Source of the DNA: Aureimonas pseudogalii
GTDB taxonomy: Bacteria > Pseudomonadota > Alphaproteobacteria > Rhizobiales > Rhizobiaceae
Reading direction: 5' to 3'
Assembly: GCF_014196835.1 (NCBI RefSeq)
Contig: NZ_JACIEK010000005.1
Location: 62,001-126,000, forward strand
DNA length: 64,000 nucleotides
Positions within the stretch are counted from its first letter, which is position 1; every line of letters begins with the position of its first letter. Shown piece after piece: positions 18,101 to 25,669 of this stretch. The notes beneath the pieces are model-generated. The model was not told the origin of the DNA. It was given only the letters and a program-made list of their open reading frames with translations, and searched no databases. Both the position numbers and the translations under genes were made by a program.

Positions 18101-18666
18101 TCGTCGCCGTCGGTCGGATCGCTCACGCCGCCGCCGCCGTAGATCGTCGCCGTCTCGCCTTCGCCGGGCGCCGCCACGATGGCGTCGGACCCGCTGCCGC
18201 CGGCGAGCAGATCGTTGCCGAAGATCGAGCGGATCGCGTCGTCGCCGCCATTGCCGTAGACCGTGTCGTCGCCCGAGCCAGTGACGATCACGTCGCCGCC
18301 GTCGGTCGAGGCCGAAAGCGTGCCGCCGCCGAAGACGAGATTGTCGCCGTCGCCCAGCAGGATCGTGTTCGCGCCGTCGCCGCCGAGCACCACGTCGCCG
18401 GTGTCGCCGGCGTTCGCGACGTCGTCGGAGCCCGCCAGCACCGTGAAATCGCCGCCGTCGAGGAGGTTGACGTCGGCTGCAGCGAGATCGGCGTAGTCGA
18501 CGCCGGTGAGCGTCAGCGAAATGCCGGAGACGAGCGTGATGGTGACGCCGCTGGTGCCTTCCGTGACGTTGCGGATCTGTGCGTTCGGCACGTTCAGATT
18601 GAGCACGTCGCCATCGGCGAAGGCGACCGTCTGCGACGCCGAACCGTTAAAATCGATGATTGCCAT
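15121..18666 (-). CDS. Large RTX-like calcium-binding repeat protein, probable type I secretion substrate
   Basis: A 1181-residue, highly acidic protein almost free of Lys, made of Gly/Asp-rich RTX-like repeats. Turns such as VYGNGGDDFIAV, IYGGLGDDTITL and VVGGSGEDELFV resemble the Ca2+-binding GGxGxD nonapeptides, here arranged in composite units of about 82-101 residues. A Leu/Asp-rich insert of roughly 300 residues (about 255-555) separates a short N-terminal block from the main block. The last 70 residues (YDGALSAANSAFAAA, then GYLFVDADANGSADSAILLAGV) resemble the C-terminal bluetail-type domain of alphaproteobacterial secreted proteins. No Sec signal peptide is present, as expected for type I secretion; no exporter is nearby. 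The start MAIIDFNGSA follows GGGGGTAGA. Confidence 0.88.
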   Translation of the reverse strand: MAIIDFNGSASQTVAFADGDVLNLNVPNAQIRNVTEGTSGVTITLVSGISLTLTGVDYADLAAADVNLLDGGDFTVLAGSDDVANAGDTGDVVLGGDGANTILLGDGDNLVFGGGTLSASTDGGDVIVTGSGDDTVYGNGGDDAIRSIFGNDLLAGGSGSDAIVAAPGEGETATIYGGGGVSDPTDGDDFIFVGNGTAPAEGDALVYGNGGDDVIVVNSLGDNTIYGGAGSDLVLVGNGDATGDNLVYGGSNDPAGSPGDDLADGTSLIQIAVALGLDIGAIGGDIEDVRGGLLGLDADILADLNLGIAGTDIVDLTTAVDVDLELLTENLVGLDASVLAGVGLFSANGDLFEIGDALPTDQDGLIAFVQALPDAVGTSLVAAILAELNLTTLSQLLALPDPLGAVFGALDDIDPAVLLSAGLAVVAGIVTEVTVLAEADVAGLLSGTDGADILDLLDLGQVGDDVFPVLDDAGLLGVLLDLDLTVLADLGLGVFDGQLVNLDLIANLDVGGLLSSLGFEITATLALGLTIGDILEGGGLTEFLQGLDVLVVESDGDNTVYGGTGVNDPSDGSDLILVAGEGDNLVYGNGGDDFIAVGGSGSNTVYGGAGDDVIFVTPLEGDGGVPTTLAATPGEFVNDVLLVGGSGDDQIFGAVDGDLLIYGGSAITDPTDGGDQIGFQASGDVLVHGNGGNDDIDGNANRATIYAGLGDDSVNVFGAQEAFVVGGSGEDELFVGTDGNATVYGGNGVTDPTDDDDDIGVSASGSALVYGNGGDDFIAVDADRATVYGGVGNDTIEVGDVFGSDGSLSSGLVVGGDGSDDIEIFDGGDVTVFGGNGEVDPTADNDVIDVDVGGLAVVYGNGGNDDIYVEAGSASIYGGLGDDTITLYTYDDNGSSYVRGGPGADTIEVYADGDVTVFGGDIVLDPTDGADDIYVELDTSGDAVIYGNGGNDRIELVFDSEGSAGGGSSIFGGFGDDQITVFGDYADRGVSVFGNQDGDTIDLTQFTGSATVFGGISANDAGDGADRILLGSGDSLVYGNGGNDTIVSGGGDTTMIGGVGADLLVGGEGSDTFVFSAGSTGLTAAALDRVEAFDLGSDVLDFGLAAGSATTFAAGTTSNTSYDGALSAANSAFAAAEGPTLYSFQVVGPDGYLFVDADANGSADSAILLAGVTTLTADAII
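15542..16913 (-). repeat. Six-copy DNA repeat within the RTX gene (about 250-300 bp period)
   Basis: The word CCGCCATTGCCGTAGAC (plus-strand sense, small variations) recurs at 15542, 15818, 16079, 16346, 16592 and 16895, giving periods of 246-303 bases. Two further copies lie at 18035 (CCACCATTG variant) and 18245, beyond the insert. Each encodes the VYGNGGDD/ND turn. The near-regular spacing shows tandem duplication of a composite unit, not of single nonapeptides. Confidence 0.85.
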
Positions 18667-18761
18667 TCTACCCCCAAAGGCGAAGTGCACCCGGACTCTC
18701 CCGGGTGTGTGGATGTCGATAACCTACTCTAGGTTGCATCCACTGGTAGAACAGGGTTGTG

Positions 18762-18776
18762 CCGGTTTGCAACCGG
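18762..18776. promoter_or_regulatory. Palindrome upstream of the RTX gene
   Basis: Perfect inverted repeat CCGGTT-TGC-AACCGG about 100 bases upstream of the RTX start. A second dyad, CACCCGG (18688-18694) with CCGGGTG (18701-18707), lies in the untranslated leader. The first is a candidate operator. No regulator is known. Confidence 0.4.
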
Positions 18777-18941
18777 TAATGCGGCTTTACTATCGCTATG
18801 GTTGCAGAGATGTCTCGGCCGCCTCGTCTGGCGATGGCCGAGGCGCGAAGGGGGCGGGCGCCGTGCGGGAACCCGGACGCAAAGTCGCCGTTCGCTCCTC
18901 ACACGCGGGGCACCGGGCCCCGCGTATCGCAGGAGGACGCG

Positions 18942-19187
18942 ATGACCGAGATCCACTATCAGATCGTGCAGCACGACGGCGGCTGGGCCTATAAGGTCGG
19001 CGACGTCTTCTCGGAGACGTTCCGTAGCCACGACGACGCGTTGGCTGCGGCCAAGGACGCCTCCTCGCGCCAGGAGCTCGCCGGCGAGACGCAGGGCATC
19101 GTCTATCAGGACCGAAGCGGCGAGTGGCACGAGGAGATCGCCAAGGGCGACGACCGCCCGCATGCCGACGTGGTGGACCGCTCCTGA
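18942..19187 (+). CDS. DUF2188 domain-containing protein
   Basis: An 81-residue protein beginning MTEIHYQIVQHDGGWAYKVG with the paired pattern HYxIVxHDGGWAYxVGD...FxSHDxALAAAxxAA...I.YQD..G.WHEE. This is the DUF2188 fold, a small protein of unknown function common in Hyphomicrobiales. ATG 18942 has a strong AGGAGG ribosome-binding site at 18931-18936. The upstream in-frame extension is Arg/Pro-rich and rejected. It stands alone, convergent with the glycosyltransferase gene. Confidence 0.88.
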   Translation: MTEIHYQIVQHDGGWAYKVGDVFSETFRSHDDALAAAKDASSRQELAGETQGIVYQDRSGEWHEEIAKGDDRPHADVVDRS

Positions 19188-19231
19188 GCGTTCGGGGCGC
19201 TTGAGGACTGGGGCCGGTGCCGGGATGCCGC

Positions 19232-21199
19232 TCAGCGGCTCTCGGGGCTCGCGGCGACGATCTCTCGATGCGGCGTCTTTTCCCACAGATGCGGAGTTCG
19301 GACGAGTTGGAACATCGCCCGGATGCCGGCATAGCTGGCCAGGAGCCAGTAGAACCAAAGCGACCAAAGGCGCCCGAGAAGAGGGCGTTCCTCGGGCTCC
19401 AGCACGCGATTGGCCAAAAGTAGAAAGACGAGGTAGGCGAGCATGACGTTGCCCGCATCGGCGATCGCGATGAGGCCATGGGCCAGCGAGACCGTGCCGC
19501 CGTTCGCCAGCGTCGCGAGCGACGAGGCCAGTTGCATCGCGAAGAACACATGCATGAGGCTGGCGCCGATCATGCCGCCGAAAAGAATTTGGAACATCAG
19601 GAAGCCGCGCCAGCCGACGTCGCGCGCCATATGCCGGGGCGCCCGCATGTGGACCAGCCAAGTCTGCAGCCAGCCCTTGATCCAGCGCGTGCGCTGGTTG
19701 CGCCAGTCGCTCCACCGGCCGACGGCGCTCTCCGAGGTCGGGGCGGTGATCACGCCGACCCGGTAGCCGAGGCGGGCGAGGCGGATGCCGAGATCGGCGT
19801 CCTCGGCCACGTTGTGGCTGTCCCAGCCGCCGGCTTCCACCAGCGCCGCCCGGCGGAAATGATTCGATGTTCCCCCGAGCGGGATCGGCAGCCTATGCCG
19901 CGCGAGCCACGGCAGGACCGCACGAAACAGCACCGCATATTCCACTGCGAAGAGCGACTGGAACCAGCCGGCCTCGGCATTGCGGATCGTCAGCGGCGCC
20001 TGCAGACAGGCCAGGTCCGGCGACGACGTGCGGAAGGTCTCGAAGGCTTGGCGCAGCTGGCGCGGATCGGGGCGATCCTCGGCGTCGTAGAGCACGAGAA
20101 ACTCGCCGCGCGCGAGGGGTAGCGCAAAGTTCAGGGCCTTCGGCTTCGTCGTGGGATCCGTGCGCGGCGTGGCGATCACCGAGAAGTTCGGCTCGCCGGC
20201 GATCGCCCGTTCCACCGCCGCGATGGTATCGGGATCGCTCGCTTCGCAGACGAAGAGCACTTCGAGCTTCGAGCGGGGCCAGTCGAGCCGGGCCATCGCG
20301 TCGACCAGCGGTTCCGCCATCGCGGCTTCGCGGTGGAGGGCGATGAGCACCGAATAGCGCGGCACCGCATCGACGTCCGAGATCGCGGACGCGAGCGCGA
20401 GGGCAGGGCGGGGTGCGCCCGGCGACAGCAGCACGCAGAGGCGGAACATCGTGAAGACGAAGGCCGAGACGGTGCAGGCGACGTGCAGCGCGAAGCCGAA
20501 ATGGTCGACGCGGAACCAGGCGACGGCGATGCCGACGGTCAGAAGCGCGCCGACGGCGGCCTGAAGCGGGCTCACCACGTCGCGTGCCGACCAGCGGTTG
20601 AAGTCCATGGCGAGGCTGAGCCTGGCGCGGGTCGAGCGCTCCTCGCAGGTGACGGCGGCCTCCGCCGCCCGGATCTCGCTCGCGGTCACGATCCGCACGG
20701 GGCCGTGAAGCGCCGGGTCGGCGTCGAGATGACCGGCCACGAGATCGAGCGCCTCGAGCGGCGGCGCCATGAACAGGCGCGTCGTCAGCGACACGTCGCA
20801 GGTGCGAAGGTGGCGCTTGCCGATCTGGATCTCGCCGCGGGGATCGCGCAACACCGTGGCATCGGAATCGATGTGCCCCGTGGGCACCCCGAGCACGGCG
20901 GCGATGGCGCGGGCCATCTCCTCTTCCGAGGCGAGACCGCAGGCGACGATTTCTTCGTCGAGGCTCGATCCGACATGCCGCGCGCGCCGGCGAAGGGCGG
21001 CGAGTTCGCGGAAGCCCAGCCCGAGCCGGTCGCCCACGGCCTCGACGAGATCGTCGTTCGAGGGCGACGCGGCCTCGTCTCCCGTTGTCGCGGCCGACGT
21101 TCGACGCGCGATGAATCGCGTCGTGGAAAATCGCGGGCGATCGACCGCGTCGCAAAGTTGCTGCGATGCCGATGACGGTGGCATAGTCTGCGACGTCAT
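19232..21199 (-). CDS. Membrane GT2 glycosyltransferase with an N-terminal MshEN-like domain
   Basis: A 655-residue family 2 glycosyltransferase of the cellulose/hyaluronan synthase type, likely making an exopolysaccharide at the inner membrane. About residues 30-150 look like the MshEN/GSPII_E_N module (LGSSL-type helix pair: VGSSLDEEIVACGLASEEEMARA, then LGVPTGHI). Two membrane helices follow (about 215-255), then the GT-A domain with YSVLIALHREAAM, the acidic motif YDAEDRPD, EDADLGIRLARLG and the processive signature QRTRW. Four C-terminal membrane helices complete it. ATG 21199 follows AGGGC. It is divergent from the solute-binding gene. The sugar is unknown. Confidence 0.88.
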   Translation of the reverse strand: MTSQTMPPSSASQQLCDAVDRPRFSTTRFIARRTSAATTGDEAASPSNDDLVEAVGDRLGLGFRELAALRRRARHVGSSLDEEIVACGLASEEEMARAIAAVLGVPTGHIDSDATVLRDPRGEIQIGKRHLRTCDVSLTTRLFMAPPLEALDLVAGHLDADPALHGPVRIVTASEIRAAEAAVTCEERSTRARLSLAMDFNRWSARDVVSPLQAAVGALLTVGIAVAWFRVDHFGFALHVACTVSAFVFTMFRLCVLLSPGAPRPALALASAISDVDAVPRYSVLIALHREAAMAEPLVDAMARLDWPRSKLEVLFVCEASDPDTIAAVERAIAGEPNFSVIATPRTDPTTKPKALNFALPLARGEFLVLYDAEDRPDPRQLRQAFETFRTSSPDLACLQAPLTIRNAEAGWFQSLFAVEYAVLFRAVLPWLARHRLPIPLGGTSNHFRRAALVEAGGWDSHNVAEDADLGIRLARLGYRVGVITAPTSESAVGRWSDWRNQRTRWIKGWLQTWLVHMRAPRHMARDVGWRGFLMFQILFGGMIGASLMHVFFAMQLASSLATLANGGTVSLAHGLIAIADAGNVMLAYLVFLLLANRVLEPEERPLLGRLWSLWFYWLLASYAGIRAMFQLVRTPHLWEKTPHREIVAASPESR

Positions 21200-21218
21200 G
21201 AATGCCCTGAATTCTCGA

Positions 21219-22121
21219 ATGACGTTCACTGTCGCGTGCGCGCCCCCGGAAGGACACAAATCGCTGCGTGTAAAAATCTCTCACAGGTTATGTCTGCTGT
21301 TCGTTCTGGTTGCATCGATGGTCGGAGCGGCCACGTTCGCCCGAGCGCAGGGCGTTGAGACGCCGAACTTCTGGGACCAGCGCCAGCGGATGACGGAGCC
21401 CGACCTCTCCGGCCGCAGCCGCATCCGGTTTCTCACGTCCGTGGACTTTCCGCCCTTCAACTTCCTCGACCAGCAAGGGCGGGTGTCCGGATTGAACGTC
21501 GATCTCGCGCGCGCGATTTGCGAGGAGCTGAATGTCACGCCGATCTGCCAAGTCGAGGCGATGCCCTTCGCGGGGTTGCAGGAGGCGCTGCTGAAGGGCG
21601 ACGGCGAGGCGGTGGCGGCCGGGCTCGCGGTCACCGCCGACAGCCGGGCGCGGCTCGCCTTCACCCACTCCTTCTTCCGCTTTCCAGCGCGCTTCGTGGC
21701 ACTGCGCGGCGACGATCTCGAAACCACGCTGGCGTCGGGGCTCGACGGGACCGAGATCGGGGTCGTCGGCGGGGGCGCGCACGGCGCGATGCTGCGATCC
21801 TTCTTCCCGAAGGCGCGGCCCGTCGACTTCGATACGCGCGAGGCCGCGATCGAGGCGCTGCGGGCCAAGCGCGTGCGGGCCGTCTTCGGCGACGGCGTCG
21901 GCCTGTCGTTCTGGCTGACGAGCGAGGATGCCGCCGACTGCTGCGTCTTCGCGGGCGGGCCCTACCTGTCGGATCGCTTCCTCGGCGAAGGGCTGGCGAT
22001 CGCGGTGAAGCCGGAGGACGCGGACCTCGCCTATGCCTTCGACTATGCGATCGGGCGCATCGTGGAGAACGGGCGCATGTCCGAGTTGCTGCTACGCTAT
22101 TTTCCCGTCAGCGCCTTCTGA
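21219..22121 (+). CDS. Family 3 extracellular solute-binding protein
   Basis: A periplasmic solute-binding protein of the amino-acid type (SBP_bac_3), about 300 residues. A signal peptide is visible (SHRLCLLFVLVASMVGAATFARA, cleaved after the Ala-rich end). The mature part has the family opening RIRFLTSVDFPPFNFLDQQGRV-like stretch and SGLNVDLARAICEELNV. The start is uncertain: ATG 21219 makes a long n-region, ATG 21198 is also in frame, and GGAAGGA at 21248-21254 points to a start nearer the hydrophobic core, but no standard codon is in frame there. No permease or ATPase genes adjoin. The ligand is unknown. Confidence 0.83.
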   Translation: MTFTVACAPPEGHKSLRVKISHRLCLLFVLVASMVGAATFARAQGVETPNFWDQRQRMTEPDLSGRSRIRFLTSVDFPPFNFLDQQGRVSGLNVDLARAICEELNVTPICQVEAMPFAGLQEALLKGDGEAVAAGLAVTADSRARLAFTHSFFRFPARFVALRGDDLETTLASGLDGTEIGVVGGGAHGAMLRSFFPKARPVDFDTREAAIEALRAKRVRAVFGDGVGLSFWLTSEDAADCCVFAGGPYLSDRFLGEGLAIAVKPEDADLAYAFDYAIGRIVENGRMSELLLRYFPVSAF

Positions 22122-22229
22122 GCCGGGAGCCGCGTTGACGCGCGGGACGCCGGCCACCATAGGTCCGCACGAGACAACGAGACGTCCGGCATCGGCCGGG
22201 GTCGTAACGAACGACGAAGGCAGACGGGC

Positions 22230-23891
22230 ATGACCGACGAGCGGCAGCAGGGCGAAGCGGTTTCGACGACACGCCGGGACGAGGCGATGCGCTCGTCGGC
22301 CTGGCCGTTCGAGGAGGCGCGCAAGCTTCTGGGGCGCATCGAGCGCACCGGCCAGAGCGAAGTCCTGTTCGAGACCGGCTACGGGCCGTCGGGCCTGCCC
22401 CATATCGGCACCTTCGGCGAGGTGGCGCGCACCACAATGGTGCGCAACGCCTTTCGCATCCTCACCGACGACCAGGTGCCGACGCGGCTGATCTGCTTCT
22501 CCGACGACATGGACGGGATGCGCAAGATCCCCGACAACGTGCCCGACCGGGCGGCGCTCGAGCCCTATCTCCACATGCCGCTCACCGCCGTGCCCAACCC
22601 GTTCGGCGGGGAGGGCGCGACGTTCGCCGAGCATAACAACGCGATGCTCCGCCGCTTCCTCGACACGTTCGGCTTCGACTACGAGTTCGCCAGCGCCACC
22701 GACACCTACCGTTCGGGCCGCTTCGACGCGGTGCTGCGCCGCGCGGCCGAGCGCTACGACGAGATCATGGCGGTGATGCTGCCGACGCTCGGGGCCGAGC
22801 GGCAGGCGACATACAGCCCCTTCCTGCCGATCTCGCCGAAGACCGGCCGGGTGCTCTACGTGCCGATGAAGGCGGTGGACGCCGCCAACGGCACCGTCAC
22901 TTTCCTCGACGAGGACGGCGCGGAGACGACGCTGCCGGTGACCGGCGGGGCGGTGAAGCTGCAGTGGAAACCCGATTTCGGCATGCGCTGGGCGGCGCTC
23001 GGCGTCGATTTCGAGATGTTCGGCAAGGATCACCAGACCAACGCCGTCGTCTACGACCGGATCTGCACGATCCTCGGCGGCAGCCCACCGGAGCATTTCG
23101 TCTACGAGCTTTTCCTCGACGCCGAGGGCGCCAAGATCTCGAAGTCGAAGGGCAACGGCATCAGCATCGAGGATTGGCTGGCCTACGCCTCGCCGGAGAG
23201 CCTCGGGCTCTACATGTTCAACAAGCCGCGCGCCGCCAAGCGCCTGCATTTCGACGTCATCCCGAAGGCCGTCGACGACTACTACCAGTTCACGGAAAGC
23301 TATGGCCGGCAGGACGAGAAGTCGCGGCTGCAGAACCCGGCCTTCCACATTCATGGTGGCGAGCCGCCGGTGCAGGGCATCGCGGTGCCCTTCGCCATGC
23401 TGCTCAATCTCGTGTCGGTGTCGAACGCGGCTAACAAGGAGACGCTCTGGGGCTTCATTTCTCGCTACGCGCCGGGCGTCACCGCCGCGAGCGACCCCGA
23501 GCTCGACCGTCTCGTCGGCTACGCGCTGCGCTATTTCGAGGATTTCGTGCGCCCCGCCAAGCGCTTCCGCGTGCCGGACGCAGTGGAGCGCGAGGCACTG
23601 GCGGCGCTCGACGCCAAGCTCGCCGCGCTGCCGGCGGGGGCGGACGGGAGCGCGATCCAGGATGCCGTGCTCGACGTCGCCCGGCCGATCGAGCGCTACC
23701 AGGATTTGAAGAAGACCGGCCCGAACGGCGGCCCCGGCGTGTCCGGCGAGTGGTTCCAGGCGCTCTACCAGACGCTGATCGGGCAGGAGCGGGGCCCGCG
23801 CTTCGGCTCCTTCGTGGCGCTCTACGGGGTCGAGGAAACGCGCCGGTTGATCGCAGACGCCTTGGCCGGACGACTCGCCCCGGCGGCCTGA
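22230..23891 (+). CDS. lysK: Class I lysyl-tRNA synthetase
   Basis: Charges tRNA-Lys with lysine using the class I (Rossmann) fold found in archaea, spirochaetes and many alphaproteobacteria in place of the class II LysS. The HIGH box appears as [12 protein letters not shown] near residue 57 and the KMSKS box as [12 protein letters not shown] near residue 305. [10 protein letters not shown] and [15 protein letters not shown] are family-specific. At 553 residues the length is normal. ATG 22230 follows CGAAGGCAGACGGGC. It is convergent with the SNase-like gene, with 8 bases between the stops. Confidence 0.95.
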   Translation: MTDERQQGEAVSTTRRDEAMRSSAWPFEEARKLLGRIERTGQSEVLFETGYGPSGLPHIGTFGEVARTTMVRNAFRILTDDQVPTRLICFSDDMDGMRKIPDNVPDRAALEPYLHMPLTAVPNPFGGEGATFAEHNNAMLRRFLDTFGFDYEFASATDTYRSGRFDAVLRRAAERYDEIMAVMLPTLGAERQATYSPFLPISPKTGRVLYVPMKAVDAANGTVTFLDEDGAETTLPVTGGAVKLQWKPDFGMRWAALGVDFEMFGKDHQTNAVVYDRICTILGGSPPEHFVYELFLDAEGAKISKSKGNGISIEDWLAYASPESLGLYMFNKPRAAKRLHFDVIPKAVDDYYQFTESYGRQDEKSRLQNPAFHIHGGEPPVQGIAVPFAMLLNLVSVSNAANKETLWGFISRYAPGVTAASDPELDRLVGYALRYFEDFVRPAKRFRVPDAVEREALAALDAKLAALPAGADGSAIQDAVLDVARPIERYQDLKKTGPNGGPGVSGEWFQALYQTLIGQERGPRFGSFVALYGVEETRRLIADALAGRLAPAA

Positions 23892-23899
23892 GGCGCGGC

Positions 23900-24673
23900 T
23901 CACGGCTCGATGTCGTATTCCCAGATGCCGCGGCGGGCCTGTTTCGCCGTGGCCTCGGCCTCGACATAGCGACTGTCCGGCGTGGCGGCGGCCCAGCCGT
24001 TGGCGACGAGCCATTCACCGACGTCCTCTTCGCCGAGAAGGCAGGGCACCGTCAGGTCGTCGCCGGCCTCGGGCGGCACCGGGCAGAGCAGCGAGCGCCC
24101 GCGCAGCCAGCCGCGAACGGCGGTGCGCGCCCGCACCCCGCAGGGCAGCGAGCGGTCGCCGGAAATGCAGCGCGCCTCGGGTTCGATCGGCTCGACCCCG
24201 GCGATGCGCAGCGTGGTGCGACCGACTTGAATCGTCCCCGAATCGATGGCGATCGGCTGGCTGAAGCGGCGGTATTCGGGCTGGGCCGGGGCGGCCGTCT
24301 CCGGTGCGGCGCCGGCGACGGTCTCTGCCGCTTGCGACGAAGGCTGCGGTTCGCTTGCGGCGTCGGCCGGCAAAGGCGGGCTGGCTGCGGAGGTGATCGG
24401 CGTCGCGGCACCGCTCTGCACCGGGGGAAGCCGGCGAAGGTCGCCGCCGCCTGCCAACGGCGAAGGGACGATCGCCCGCACCGCCGGCGCGCGCTCCACG
24501 GTGACCGCGGTTTCCGGCAGGGCCTCGGCCGAGACGGGAGGCGCGGCCTTCGGAGAGAGCTCGGCTTCCTCCACGAAGGGGGCCGGCGTCAGGAGCGTCG
24601 GCTCGCGCGGCAGGAAGACGATCCAGGCCGCCAAAAGCGCCACGAAGGCGACGGCGATGCGAAGCCGCTGCAT
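23900..24673 (-). CDS. Thermonuclease (SNase)-like exported or membrane-anchored protein
   Basis: A 257-residue protein with one N-terminal hydrophobic segment (RIAVAFVALLAAWIVFLP), a long Ala/Pro/Glu-rich linker (about residues 30-135) and a C-terminal staphylococcal-nuclease-like domain (LRIAGVEPIEPEARC to QARRGIWEYD). Paired cysteines (ARC, LPCG, LLCP, VPCL) suggest disulfides outside the cytoplasm. The expected catalytic Arg/Glu/Arg set is not clearly retained, so nuclease activity is doubtful. ATG 24673 follows AAGAGGA; GTG 24676 is an alternative. The genomic role is unknown. Confidence 0.78.
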   Translation of the reverse strand: MQRLRIAVAFVALLAAWIVFLPREPTLLTPAPFVEEAELSPKAAPPVSAEALPETAVTVERAPAVRAIVPSPLAGGGDLRRLPPVQSGAATPITSAASPPLPADAASEPQPSSQAAETVAGAAPETAAPAQPEYRRFSQPIAIDSGTIQVGRTTLRIAGVEPIEPEARCISGDRSLPCGVRARTAVRGWLRGRSLLCPVPPEAGDDLTVPCLLGEEDVGEWLVANGWAAATPDSRYVEAEATAKQARRGIWEYDIEP

Positions 24674-24738
24674 CACGAAGTCCTCTTGCGGTTGCTCTTA
24701 CCCTTCGCGGCGGTCATAGGCGAAGCGTCCACCAATGC

Positions 24739-25389
24739 CTATTGGGTCGCCCAGAGAATGCGGGCGATCCAGTCGATCTCGCTCACCGCGAACTGGCGGT
24801 CTGGAAACTCGGGATTGACCGAGGCGAGCTCGATCGTCTTGGCGGTCTGGCGCTGCAGGATCTTGACCATCACCTCGCCGTCGCGCGTGCGCACCACGAC
24901 GCGGTCTCCGCGCCGCACGGCCGCGCCGGGCGAGACCACGACGATGTCGCCGTCGCGGTAGAGCGGCAGCATCGACTGGCCCGACACTTCGAGGGCGTAG
25001 AGCGTCTCGTCGTAGCCGGGCAGATGAATTTCGTCCCATCCCTGGCCGACGGGAAAGCCGCCATCGTCGAAGAAGCCGCCGGCGCCCGCCTCGGCAAAGC
25101 CGAGCAGCGGCACCGACTTGCCGATCGACTGCGGCGAGATCTTCGCCGGGTTCAGATCGCTCTGGGTCAGGATCGCCGAGAAGTCGGTGAAGCTCGTTCC
25201 CGTCGCCTCGATGATCTTGGCGATGGATTCGGTGGAGGGCCAGCGCGGACGCCCGTCCGCGGCAAGGCGCTTGGACTTGTTGAAGGTGGTGGGATCCAGA
25301 CCTGCGCGGCGCGCGAGCCCCGAAGAGGACAGTTTGTTGCGGGCCGCCAAACGGTCGATCGCGTCCCAGATCCGGTCATGCGTGAACAT
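24739..25389 (-). CDS. S24-type HTH transcriptional repressor (LexA/CI-like, Ser-Lys dyad)
   Basis: A 216-residue regulator with an N-terminal HTH (IWDAIDRLAARNKLSSSGLA, then RRAGLDPTTFNKSKR) and a C-terminal S24 peptidase domain of the signal-peptidase fold. The catalytic Ser is in EVSGQSMLPLYRDGD (about residue 138) and the Lys in DGEVMVKILQ (about residue 175), so self-cleavage is possible. Such proteins are common as single-copy chromosomal genes in Hyphomicrobiales; targets are unknown. ATG 25389 gives the family start MFTHDRIW; ATG 25398 is three codons upstream. A promoter and GACAA direct repeats lie just upstream. Confidence 0.88.
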   Translation of the reverse strand: MFTHDRIWDAIDRLAARNKLSSSGLARRAGLDPTTFNKSKRLAADGRPRWPSTESIAKIIEATGTSFTDFSAILTQSDLNPAKISPQSIGKSVPLLGFAEAGAGGFFDDGGFPVGQGWDEIHLPGYDETLYALEVSGQSMLPLYRDGDIVVVSPGAAVRRGDRVVVRTRDGEVMVKILQRQTAKTIELASVNPEFPDRQFAVSEIDWIARILWATQ

Positions 25390-25443
25390 CGGCGGCATCC
25401 GATCCGATCGAGAACGACGTCTACGGCCCCTTGGCCTGACAGG

Positions 25444-25471
25444 AATATATACCTTGTCGGGACTTTGTCTA
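25444..25471 (-). promoter_or_regulatory. Promoter of the S24 repressor with overlapping direct repeats
   Basis: On the minus strand TAGACA (25471-25466) and TATATT (25449-25444) are separated by 16 bases, a good sigma-70-like pair 55 bases before the start codon. Two GACAA words (25469-25465 and 25458-25454) lie 11 bases apart inside it, one helical turn, as expected for an autoregulatory operator. Confidence 0.55.
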
Positions 25472-25669
25472 AACCGAGATGCCAGGTATGTCGACTCGCG
25501 ACGGGCGACCGCATGCGCAAAGGCCGGCATCGTAGCGCTTTTCCACATCTTCCCGAACGGTCTCGACGCGATTCCGGAAAGGAACCGGGAACCGGAACCG
25601 AAATGTGGCATTTGTTCGATGAGCGGTGACGGTTCGTCACCGGCGTTCGTGCGTTGAGGAGTGTCGTCG

